DNA of 8,374 nt from contig JAFQDI010000087.1 of assembly GCA_017416055.1 (NCBI GenBank), positions 1 through 8,374 of the forward strand, in the 5' to 3' direction. The translations under genes were made by a program, and so were the position numbers. Every line of letters begins with the position of its first letter. The stretch's first letter is position 1. The DNA comes from Lachnospiraceae bacterium (lineage in GTDB: Bacteria; Bacillota_A; Clostridia; Lachnospirales; Lachnospiraceae). The notes under the pieces were generated by a model, which was given only the letters and a program-made list of their open reading frames with translations, searched no databases and was not told where the DNA came from. Shown here piece after piece: positions 1 through 5,740 of this stretch.

Positions 1-71
1 AAATTATCTGACTATAACCATTATATACATATATTCATCGAAAAACAATGTATTATTATGGTCGAATTAAT

Positions 72-106
72 AATGAAGAAAGGCAGTCAGTATTCAACTG
101 ACTGCC
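72..106 (-). terminator. Rho-independent terminator of the tRNA-Ser gene
   Basis: A perfect 9-bp inverted repeat (82-90 GGCAGTCAG with 98-106 CTGACTGCC, 7-nt loop) lies 17 bases past the 3' end of the tRNA. Read on the minus strand, the hairpin is followed by TTTCTTCATT, a T-rich but interrupted tract. Its position just after the tRNA and the lack of any other gene ending here make it the tRNA terminator. The interrupted tract lowers the certainty a little. Confidence 0.8.
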
Positions 107-123
107 CTGGTAAGAGAGAAAAG

Positions 124-211
124 CGGAGACAGCGGGATTCGAACCCACGTGCCCCGGATGGGACAACTTGATTTCGAGTCAAGCTCGTTATGGCCTCTTC
201 GATACCGCTGC
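124..211 (-). tRNA. tRNA-Ser (anticodon CGA), acceptor stem mispaired
   Basis: This is a class II tRNA that would read UCG serine codons. On the minus strand I see T8-A9, a 3-bp D stem TCG/CGA, an anticodon stem CTTGA/TCAAG around the loop CTCGAAA (anticodon CGA), and a long variable arm TGTCCC/GGGGCA with loop ATCC. The T arm is GTGGG-TTCGAAT-CCCGC. G is in the discriminator position (124), as expected for serine, and CCA is not encoded. The 3' acceptor strand TGTCTCC is the usual serine type and would need GGAGACA opposite it. The 5' strand is instead GCAGCGG (211-205), which leaves mismatches at pairs 2, 5 and 6 and a G-U at pair 7. The gene has its own good promoter and terminator, so it is probably transcribed, but it may be a pseudo-tRNA or carry an assembly error. 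The identity is secure; functionality is uncertain. Confidence 0.85.
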
Positions 212-227
212 ACAAAACACAATTGCT

Positions 228-256
228 ATTATATACGGATTTGCTCTTTCCGTCAA
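228..256 (-). promoter_or_regulatory. Promoter of the tRNA-Ser gene
   Basis: On the minus strand a -35 box TTGACG (251-256) and a consensus -10 box TATAAT (228-233) are separated by exactly 17 bases. Transcription should start about 10 bases before the tRNA 5' end, giving a very short leader. It is close to sigma-A consensus and serves the tRNA alone, since the gene upstream ends at 323. Confidence 0.85.
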
Positions 257-309
257 TCGCAACTTTGTAAAAATTTCACCGCTTTCATCCAATCGTCTCA
301 TTTCGATGT

Positions 310-336
310 CCGGCGAAGAAAATCAGTTTTCGCCGG
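310..336. other. Inverted repeat across a stop codon, possible weak transcription end
   Basis: CCGGCGAA (310-317) and TTCGCCGG (329-336) form a perfect 8-bp inverted repeat with an 11-base loop that contains the stop codon of the membrane protein gene (323-325). No T tract follows on the minus strand, so it is not a standard intrinsic terminator. It could stabilise the mRNA 3' end or slow transcription before the tRNA promoter. Confidence 0.45.
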
Positions 337-1438
337 CACCGCCGTCCTTATATTTCTTCATTAATTCTTCCAGTTCCTTGTCCGCTTCCGCGTCGCGGAA
401 CTTTTCCAGCGGAACATTCATCATCTTCTCGGTGAACTCGTTCTTTTCCTTCTGCTCCTCCAGTTTCAGTTTCCGGTTCTTGTTCACCCCGTAGATGATC
501 AAACCGACGATACCGACACCGCCGACCACCAAAAGTGCGACCTTCGCCACGTCAAATCCGTTGGTCTCGTGTTTCATCATAATCTCGGCAGCCTCTTCAA
601 AGACCTTTGAGAAGAACTCTTCATCCTCCATGTCGGTATAATAGTATCGCTTAAAATTCTGATAAATAATTTCCTCCGCCTCGGTATCTACCACGGAGGT
701 CGCCTGAGCTCCGACTACAAACGTCATCTCCCCCTCGTAGTTCTCATCTTCGGAATAGGTGAACAGGAAATGTGCTTCGTCCGTGAACAGCTCATCATAA
801 AGTCCATTGGCGAGCGCCTCCATACCGCCGGCCTTCTCGATTTCTTCCTGGCTCGCCAGATACAGATAGGGCTGCACACCGGTCTGTTTGTAGAATTTCT
901 TCATGCCGCCGGTCAGTTTGGTCGAGTTCTGGATCCAGCCGAGATTGTCTGTATAATACCCGGTCTCATTCACCGAACCGGAAGGAAGCGGTTCACGTTC
1001 GATCGTGCTGGTGATTTCCGTGTAAGAATCATCTTCCTGATTATGGTTATCCGAGGGCCCTGAAAAAAGCGAAAAAAGAATCACCAGAAAGACAATTACC
1101 ATAATAATGGAGAACAGATTTCCGGAACATCCGCTGCCGCCGGAACCGCTGTGGTAAACCGTGCGGGTAGGGCGCGGTGTATGGATAAAAATCGGTGTGT
1201 GATGTGATCTAAACGGTCTCGAACCGCCGGACGGTCTTCTCGTCGGGCCACTAAATCCCCCACCAAAACCGTTTCCGCCTCTGGAGCCGCCAAAGCTACC
1301 TCCTCTGGAACCTCCGAAGCTGCCTCCTCTGCCTCCGGAGGAAGAAGTAAAACTTCTCGAACTTCTGGCACTGCCGGAACGGAAACTGCTGCCGCCTCTG
1401 AAGCCGCCACCTCTGGAACCTCCGCCACCTCTTGCCAT
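323..1438 (-). CDS. Two-pass membrane protein with RGG-rich N-terminus, possibly TPM-like
   Basis: This 371-residue protein has no assigned function. The start at 1438 is chosen because AGGAGG lies eight bases upstream; an in-frame ATG at 1522 has no such site and lies upstream of the predicted transcription start. Residues 1-75 are almost only Gly, Ser, Arg and Phe, with repeated RGG, GGSRGG and SFGG units. A membrane segment spans 107-126 and a second spans 297-317. Between them is an acidic domain with conserved-looking stretches at 161-195 (YYTDNLGWI, KQTGVQPYLYLA) and 214-223 (YDELFTDEAH). The tail 318-371 is charged and helical, rich in Lys and Glu. Charge distribution predicts both ends in the cytoplasm and the acidic domain outside. 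The middle domain recalls TPM-domain proteins of Firmicutes; that is recognition by eye and only tentative. It has its own promoter and is divergent from the MarR-DegV pair. Confidence 0.85.
   Translation of the reverse strand: MARGGGGSRGGGFRGGSSFRSGSARSSRSFTSSSGGRGGSFGGSRGGSFGGSRGGNGFGGGFSGPTRRPSGGSRPFRSHHTPIFIHTPRPTRTVYHSGSGGSGCSGNLFSIIMVIVFLVILFSLFSGPSDNHNQEDDSYTEITSTIEREPLPSGSVNETGYYTDNLGWIQNSTKLTGGMKKFYKQTGVQPYLYLASQEEIEKAGGMEALANGLYDELFTDEAHFLFTYSEDENYEGEMTFVVGAQATSVVDTEAEEIIYQNFKRYYYTDMEDEEFFSKVFEEAAEIMMKHETNGFDVAKVALLVVGGVGIVGLIIYGVNKNRKLKLEEQKEKNEFTEKMMNVPLEKFRDAEADKELEELMKKYKDGGAGEN
1274..1321 (-). repeat. Two in-frame 24-bp tandem units coding SFGGSRGG
   Basis: Residues 40-47 and 48-55 of the membrane protein are the identical octapeptide SFGGSRGG. 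The two DNA units match at about 19 of 24 positions, with the differences mostly in third codon positions. The duplication is therefore not recent, and the peptide appears to be kept by selection. Confidence 0.65.
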
Positions 1439-1501
1439 ATCCGTTACCTCCTTTATCGAACCCACTGTCATGAAACAGGATATTTCATCTTGATGAGCTA
1501 T

Positions 1502-1530
1502 ATTATATTCCAAAATGTTCAAAGATGCAA
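1502..1530 (-). promoter_or_regulatory. Promoter of the RGG-rich membrane protein gene
   Basis: On the minus strand, TTGCAT (1525-1530) and a perfect TATAAT (1502-1507) are spaced 17 bases apart. The predicted start near 1494 gives a leader of about 56 bases to the ATG at 1438. A 9-bp TTAAAATAT, matching half of the palindrome at 1623-1636, sits directly upstream of the -35 box at 1532-1540. Confidence 0.75.
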
Positions 1531-1585
1531 CTTAAAATATCCTTCAGTTTATTAAGTTTTAATTGATATATTCATTTCTCCTGCC

Positions 1586-1614
1586 TTGACAAGCCCCTGG
1601 ATAACTGCTATCAT
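1586..1614 (+). promoter_or_regulatory. Promoter of the MarR-DegV operon
   Basis: A consensus -35 box TTGACA (1586-1591) and a -10 box TATCAT (1609-1614) are separated by 17 bases. The start of transcription should fall near 1621, at the left edge of the palindrome at 1623-1636. The leader to the ATG at 1655 is about 34 bases. Confidence 0.8.
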
Positions 1615-1622
1615 TTTTTATG

Positions 1623-1636
1623 TTAAAATATTTTAA
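1623..1636. promoter_or_regulatory. 14-bp perfect palindrome, candidate MarR operator
   Basis: TTAAAATATTTTAA is a perfect palindrome placed at or just after the predicted start of transcription of the marR-degV operon. MarR-family dimers commonly bind AT-rich palindromes in their own promoters and block transcription. That this palindrome is the operator of the adjacent regulator is inferred from position and symmetry only; the sequence is so AT-rich that chance is possible. Confidence 0.5.
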
Positions 1637-1654
1637 TTCGTCAGAGGTTTATTG

Positions 1655-2119
1655 ATGTTGGAACAAACCTTTCAAGAGGTCTACAATCGATTCAAATTAC
1701 ACTTTTACCAGGAAATTTTCCGTAAGTTTCCCGACCGGGATGCCTCACTTTCTGAGACGGAGGCTTTCGCTGTGGAAATTATCCACACATTGAATATGCC
1801 CACCATCAGCGAATTTGCAAACTTTATACACATCTCACTTCCCAATGCGACATATCGGGTGAATGCACTGGTGAAAAAAGGGTATCTCCGTAAGATCCAT
1901 TCACTGAATGACAAACGTGAGATTCGTTTGCAGCTGACCGAGCGTTTTTATCATGATTACAATATTAGCTGTGACTATATACAGCGCGTGATGTCTTCCA
2001 TGACCAACCTTCTGTCCGAGGTCGAACGCACTCAATTTGTTGAGACGATGAAATCGATGCTTCACATCATGGATGATTGTAAAAAGGAGGTCTGTGATGA
2101 GTCTGCGAATATTGGTTGA
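1655..2119 (+). CDS. MarR-family winged-helix transcriptional regulator
   Basis: This is a 154-residue protein of normal MarR size, probably a dimeric DNA-binding repressor. The helix-turn-helix spans about 50-78 (TISEFANFIHISLPNATYRV and on to KKGYL), followed by the wing with the typical D-K-R motif (residues 86-88, NDKREIRLQLT). Long helices at 1-45 and 100-145 would form the dimer interface. ATG at 1655 is chosen over the in-frame TTG at 1652 because AGAGG at 1643-1647 is well spaced for it. The 3' end overlaps the start of the degV gene by 23 bases in another frame, so the two are co-transcribed and probably translationally coupled. It most likely represses its own operon through the palindrome at 1623-1636. 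The ligand is unknown. The partner binds fatty acids, and FabT, a MarR-family regulator of streptococci, responds to acyl chains, so an acyl ligand is a reasonable guess. Confidence 0.9.
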   Translation: MLEQTFQEVYNRFKLHFYQEIFRKFPDRDASLSETEAFAVEIIHTLNMPTISEFANFIHISLPNATYRVNALVKKGYLRKIHSLNDKREIRLQLTERFYHDYNISCDYIQRVMSSMTNLLSEVERTQFVETMKSMLHIMDDCKKEVCDESANIG

Positions 2120-2954
2120 TTCAGGCAGTGATTTGGATGCAGACCTGATCCGCCGTTACGATATCAAGGTGATCCCGCTTCGCACTTATTTTGGTGAAGA
2201 AGAATTTCTGGATGGAATCACAATGTCCCATGAGGAATTTTTTGAACGTCTTACAACGGATTCCAACCATCCAACCACCAGTCAGCCCAGCCCGATTGAG
2301 TTTCTGAAGGCTTTTCACGAGGCCGCAGATGCAGGTGATGATCTTTTGGGAATCTTTATTTCCGGGAAACTATCCGGCACCTATCAGAGTGCCCGTCTTG
2401 CCGCGTTGGAGTGCGGTTATGATCGTATTCATTTGATTGACAGCGAAAGTGTTACACTGGGAACTCGTATGCTGGTGGAGCTTGCCTGTCGTCTTCGCGA
2501 TGAAGGCAAGACTGTAACCGAAATTGTCGATATTTTAAATACCGAGAAGAAATATATCCACGTCTATGCTGTTTTGGATACACTCACCTACCTTCAGAAA
2601 GGCGGGCGCATCTCTAAAACAGTTGCAGTCGCGGGAAACCTTCTCTCCATCAAACCGTTGGTCGCAGTAACAAACGGTGAAGTCCTTCTGGCTGCTAAAG
2701 CTCGCGGCTCCAAAAACGGTGAGCGCATGCTGACCAAGTTGATTCAGGAAAACGGCAATATTGACTTTGACAAACCCTACTGTGTCGCATACTCAGGTCT
2801 GTCTTCGGCTCCCTTGGAGGCATATATCCACGATGCGCAGGATTTTTGGCAGAAGCCGCTTTCTGAACTTACGGTCTGCACCATTGGCAGCACCATCGGT
2901 GCATATGTCGGTCCCGGAGCATTCGGTGTCATGTATTTTGCAAAAGAACGATAA
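2097..2954 (+). CDS. DegV-family (FakB-like) fatty-acid-binding protein
   Basis: A 285-residue cytoplasmic protein of the usual DegV length. DegV/FakB proteins hold a single fatty acid and present its carboxylate to the kinase FakA, which makes acyl-phosphate for lipid synthesis. Visible family motifs are the N-terminal ILVDSGSDL (5-13), TSQPS (61-65) with Thr61, SGKLSGTY (89-96) with Ser93, LQKGGRI (166-172), KARG (201-204) and the C-terminal TIGSTIGAYVGPGA (262-275). Thr61 and Ser93 are the positions known to bind the carboxylate in S. aureus FakB. Tyr270 stands where most family members have His. ATG at 2097 is preceded by AAAAAGGAGG (2081-2090) with 6-base spacing and gives the standard N-terminus; the longer in-frame reading from 2073 is rejected. 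No FakA kinase is in the window. The gene ends at the shared terminator. Confidence 0.93.
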   Translation: MSLRILVDSGSDLDADLIRRYDIKVIPLRTYFGEEEFLDGITMSHEEFFERLTTDSNHPTTSQPSPIEFLKAFHEAADAGDDLLGIFISGKLSGTYQSARLAALECGYDRIHLIDSESVTLGTRMLVELACRLRDEGKTVTEIVDILNTEKKYIHVYAVLDTLTYLQKGGRISKTVAVAGNLLSIKPLVAVTNGEVLLAAKARGSKNGERMLTKLIQENGNIDFDKPYCVAYSGLSSAPLEAYIHDAQDFWQKPLSELTVCTIGSTIGAYVGPGAFGVMYFAKER

Positions 2955-2999
2955 GAAAAAACAGACCCGCCGAACATTCGACGAGTCTGCTTTTTTCTT
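2955..2999. terminator. Bidirectional terminator between degV and the amidase operon
   Basis: Arms at 2962-2974 and 2977-2989 form a hairpin flanked by an A run on the left (2955-2961) and a T run on the right (2991-2996), so both convergent units can end here. Read on the minus strand the two imperfect positions become G-U pairs, giving a nearly continuous 13-bp pairing before the tip. Read on the plus strand they are C-A mismatches. The structure is therefore better as a terminator for the long minus-strand operon. The T run reaches the amidase stop codon. Confidence 0.85.
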
Positions 3000-4147
3000 T
3001 ATGATCTACCGAAATAACTGTCCAATCCATCTGCAATTCCCTTTGCAACGGATCTGCGATAGCTGTCTGTCGCCATCGCCTCATCCTCTGCGGGATTTGA
3101 CATAAAGCCCATCTCCACAATGGTCACCGGTGTCTCGCACCAGTTGATTCCACTCATGGTATCTGTCTCAAGGATATCCTTCTTCGCCGCACCCGTCGCC
3201 GCGCAGAGACCGTTAAGCACCGCTTCGGAAAGTGTCCGGCTGGGCATATACAGATTTCCATTATAAGGATTATGCTTCGTCATGCACATGGTCAGCGCAC
3301 CGTGAACACTGGAATCGGAAAGAGAATTTGCATGGACACGCACAAATGCGTCCGCACCATACTCATTGGCAAGCTTTGCACGTTCTGCGTTACTGATGTC
3401 CACGTCCTTTGTCTCACGGATCATCAGAACACTGTATCCTCGCGCCAACAGTTCATCCCGCAGATAAAGGGCAACAGCCAAATTCAATTCATGCTCCGGA
3501 ATCCCCGTACTCACACCCTGCGTTCCTGAGGAAACCTTCGCCTTCATCTCACTCGCACCCGGTCCAACAGGCTCCAAATCAGAATTGCCTTTCCCCTGAT
3601 GTCCGGGATCAATCGCAATCAAATAACCACCATTATCATACAAAATACCGGTTCCCTCCACTGCGATCGCGGGGGCCGTTGTCTCGGGTGCCGTAGGCTT
3701 TACCTCCGTCACATATTCACCATAGACGTAAGCAGTCTTTCCGTAATACTCAATGCGCATCCATTCCTCGCCGATTCCGGTGCGGTGAACCGCCTCACCC
3801 ACCGCGAGACCGCCGATGATCTCGCCTTCGGTGCTGGGCTCTGCACGCACATTCAACGAAGCTGTCGCATAAACAGTGTCATCTGTCTGTGTAAACGGGT
3901 CGTCAGCAGTAGGTGCTTCTGTCTCTTCCTCTGTAGACGCTTCTGTTTCAGGGACTTCTGTTGTCATTTCTTCCGTGTCTTCCATCGTCGTGCCCTCACC
4001 ACCGGAATGACCAAATCCGGGTGTACTCTGCTCAGGCGCGTCCGTTGACCGGTTCGACGATGTGGGACCGGTACATGCACACAAGCACAGTACAGTCACC
4101 AATAAAATACTGAGTAATCGTTTCCATCCCTTTCTACGCTTTGCCAT
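2999..4147 (-). CDS. N-acetylmuramoyl-L-alanine amidase lipoprotein with SH3 domain
   Basis: This enzyme would cut the bond between N-acetylmuramic acid and L-alanine in peptidoglycan, outside the cell. From the ATG at 4147 it has 382 residues. A basic start and hydrophobic stretch (11-24) end in the lipobox L-C-A-C with lipidated Cys25. A Thr/Glu/Pro-rich linker follows (about 30-88), then a bacterial SH3 domain (about 91-147) and the amidase_3 catalytic domain (about 174-380). The zinc ligands are His183 (DPGHQG), Glu218 (PEHELN) and His272 (VHANS), and the catalytic glutamate is Glu345 (VEMGFMSNP), so it should be active. GGGGG about eight bases before 4147 favours this start over an in-frame ATG at 4171. 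It lies 29 bases after mnmA and is the last gene of the operon. Its role (growth, separation or spore-related) cannot be told from sequence. Confidence 0.94.
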   Translation of the reverse strand: MAKRRKGWKRLLSILLVTVLCLCACTGPTSSNRSTDAPEQSTPGFGHSGGEGTTMEDTEEMTTEVPETEASTEEETEAPTADDPFTQTDDTVYATASLNVRAEPSTEGEIIGGLAVGEAVHRTGIGEEWMRIEYYGKTAYVYGEYVTEVKPTAPETTAPAIAVEGTGILYDNGGYLIAIDPGHQGKGNSDLEPVGPGASEMKAKVSSGTQGVSTGIPEHELNLAVALYLRDELLARGYSVLMIRETKDVDISNAERAKLANEYGADAFVRVHANSLSDSSVHGALTMCMTKHNPYNGNLYMPSRTLSEAVLNGLCAATGAAKKDILETDTMSGINWCETPVTIVEMGFMSNPAEDEAMATDSYRRSVAKGIADGLDSYFGRS

Positions 4148-4176
4148 CTTTTCTTCCCCCTTACTGATCATTTAAT

Positions 4177-5265
4177 TTATTCACCGCCAATAATCGTTCC
4201 GCCTCCCGCTACACAGTCATCCCGATACAAAACCAATGCCTGTCCCGGTGTGATCGCTCTCACCGGCTGTTCGAAGGTACATGCCAGTGTGTCCTCATCT
4301 ACCCAGCGCACTGAACAATATTCGCCGCGGTGATTGTAACGGATCTTTCCCAAAAAGCGATCGCCGTTATGAAACTCGTCCACCGCCATCCGATTCACCT
4401 GATTGCAATATACGGTCGTTCCAAACACATCCTCTGACTCGCCGATCACCACCTCATTCGTCTCAGGGCGAATCTCCGTCACAAAGACCGGATGTCCCAT
4501 GGCGATACCGAGGCCCTTTCGCTGCCCTACGGTATAGTGGGTGATTCCCTTATGTCTGCCGATTACGGTGCCGTCCGGGCGGACAAAATTGCCCTCCGGA
4601 GGGATCTCTCCGGGACGGTAACGCTCCAAAAAACCCGCATAATCCTGATCAGGCACAAAGCAGATCTCCTGACTATCCGGCTTACTCGCCACCGGAAGGA
4701 AAAGTTTTTCTGCCATACAGCGGATCTCATCCTTTGTGTATGCGCCCACCGGCATCAACGTGCGTGAAAGTTGCTCCTGTGTGAGGTTATAAAGTGCATA
4801 CGTCTGATCTTTCGCAGCCGTCACCGAGTTGCTGATCGAATATCTGCCGTTCGGAAGATGCTTGATCTGCGCATAATGGCCGGTGGCGATATAGTCCGCA
4901 CCGATCTCCAGACTGCGTCTTAACAGTGACTCCCACTTCACATAACGGTTACAGGCGATGCAAGGGTTGGGCGTGCGTCCTGCCAGATATTCGTCCGCAA
5001 AATAGCGGATAACGTTCTGATCAAACTCTTTGCGAAAATTCATCACGTAATAAGGAATACCCAGTACATCCGCGACACGTCGGGCATCTTCCACGGCGGA
5101 AAGACCACAACAGCCTCCGTTCGCAGAAATCTCCTCCGGATTCTCCTGCTGCCAGATCTGCATGGTCACGCCGATCACTTCATACCCCTGTTCCTTTAAA
5201 AGATATGCCGCAACCGATGAATCGACACCGCCGGACATACCGACTACGACTTTCTTCCTGTTCAA
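4177..5265 (-). CDS. mnmA: tRNA-specific 2-thiouridylase MnmA
   Basis: MnmA activates U34 of tRNA-Lys, tRNA-Glu and tRNA-Gln with ATP and inserts sulfur to give 2-thiouridine. The 362 residues match the family. The PP-loop GMSGGVDSS is at 9-17, GRTPNPCIACN at 96-106, ATGHYAQ at 127-133, SQEICF at 198-203 and GQRKGLG at 247-253. Cys105 aligns with the nucleophile and Cys202 with the second catalytic cysteine. Cys102 replaces the Asp of the E. coli enzyme (Asp99), giving a Cys-x2-Cys motif. The start is TTG at 5265, overlapping the nifU stop by four bases (TTGA), with AGAGG just upstream inside nifU. No later ATG would keep the N-terminal strand before the PP-loop. Sulfur probably comes from the NifS made by the same operon. 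Confidence 0.97.
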   Translation of the reverse strand: MNRKKVVVGMSGGVDSSVAAYLLKEQGYEVIGVTMQIWQQENPEEISANGGCCGLSAVEDARRVADVLGIPYYVMNFRKEFDQNVIRYFADEYLAGRTPNPCIACNRYVKWESLLRRSLEIGADYIATGHYAQIKHLPNGRYSISNSVTAAKDQTYALYNLTQEQLSRTLMPVGAYTKDEIRCMAEKLFLPVASKPDSQEICFVPDQDYAGFLERYRPGEIPPEGNFVRPDGTVIGRHKGITHYTVGQRKGLGIAMGHPVFVTEIRPETNEVVIGESEDVFGTTVYCNQVNRMAVDEFHNGDRFLGKIRYNHRGEYCSVRWVDEDTLACTFEQPVRAITPGQALVLYRDDCVAGGGTIIGGE

Positions 5266-5699
5266 TATTCCTCTTCCTCTTCGTGCTCGCTGATATCGCT
5301 CACAGGCTTCTCCAGTCCCTCAATTACGATACCGTTCTTCTCTGCGTAATCCCACAGTGCAGCGTGGATCGCTTCCTCTGCAAGCAGTGAACAGTGTACC
5401 TTCACGGGCGGGAGTCCGTCCAACGCCTCCATAACGGCCTTATTCGTCACCTGAAGTGCCTCATGGATGTTCTTGCCCATCACCAGCTCGGTCGCCATAC
5501 TGCTGGTGGCAACCGCCGCACCGCAGCCAAATGTCTTAAACTTACAGTCGCGGATAATCTGGTTTTCATCAATGTCAAGATAGATTCTCATGATATCTCC
5601 ACACTTTGCGTTACCTACGGTACCGACACCGCTGGCATTCTCGATTTCTCCCACATTTCTGGGATTCTGAAAATGGTCCATTACCTTATCGCTATACAT
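5262..5699 (-). CDS. nifU: IscU/NifU-type Fe-S cluster assembly scaffold
   Basis: This protein accepts sulfur from the desulfurase and iron to build [2Fe-2S] or [4Fe-4S] clusters for transfer to other proteins. It has only the IscU-like domain (145 residues), not the C-terminal domains of nitrogen-fixation NifU. The three cluster cysteines are present: Cys33 in NAKCGD with the neighbouring Asp35, Cys59 in TFGCGAA and Cys103 in KVHCSLLAE. LPPVK (96-100), the chaperone-recognition motif of IscU, is kept, though no hscA or hscB is in the window. The C-terminus is acidic (HEEEEEY). ATG at 5699 is chosen over the one at 5711: the family starts MYSxKVMDHF, and GGAG is well spaced for 5699 but almost touches 5711. 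It lies 41 bases after nifS and overlaps mnmA. Confidence 0.96.
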   Translation of the reverse strand: MYSDKVMDHFQNPRNVGEIENASGVGTVGNAKCGDIMRIYLDIDENQIIRDCKFKTFGCGAAVATSSMATELVMGKNIHEALQVTNKAVMEALDGLPPVKVHCSLLAEEAIHAALWDYAEKNGIVIEGLEKPVSDISEHEEEEEY

Positions 5700-5740
5700 A
5701 TCGTTCTCCATTCTCCGTCTCTACGGACGGTGTGCTTTTC

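Noticed and set aside
72..256. tRNA gene as an integration site of a mobile element
   Set aside because: No integrase, no direct repeat of the tRNA 3' end and no foreign-looking genes are seen on either side within the window. The acceptor defect is on the 5' side, not where tRNA-targeting integrases normally act.
1096..1428. Open frame of 110 codons rich in Ala, Glu, Pro and Val on the minus strand
   Set aside because: It is the out-of-frame reading of the Gly/Ser/Arg repeat of the membrane protein gene; it has no ribosome binding site of its own, and its composition is a product of the repeat.
1439..1522. Extension of the membrane protein by 28 residues from an ATG at 1522
   Set aside because: The ATG lies upstream of the predicted transcription start (about 1494) and has no ribosome binding site, while ATG 1438 has a perfect AGGAGG.
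2073..2096. Longer DegV start at 2073
   Set aside because: The strong AAAAAGGAGG and the conserved family N-terminus both point to ATG 2097.
3599..4048. 149-codon open frame on the plus strand opposite the amidase
   Set aside because: It is antisense to a gene with intact catalytic residues; no start signal or domain is seen.
4148..4171. Longer amidase start at 4171
   Set aside because: It would put the ribosome binding site of 4147 inside the gene and add eight charged residues before the lipoprotein signal; GGCGGTGA upstream is a weaker site. Not fully excluded.
5700..5711. NifU start at 5711
   Set aside because: The GGAGA before it almost touches the ATG, and the four extra residues precede the conserved MYSxKVMDHF start.
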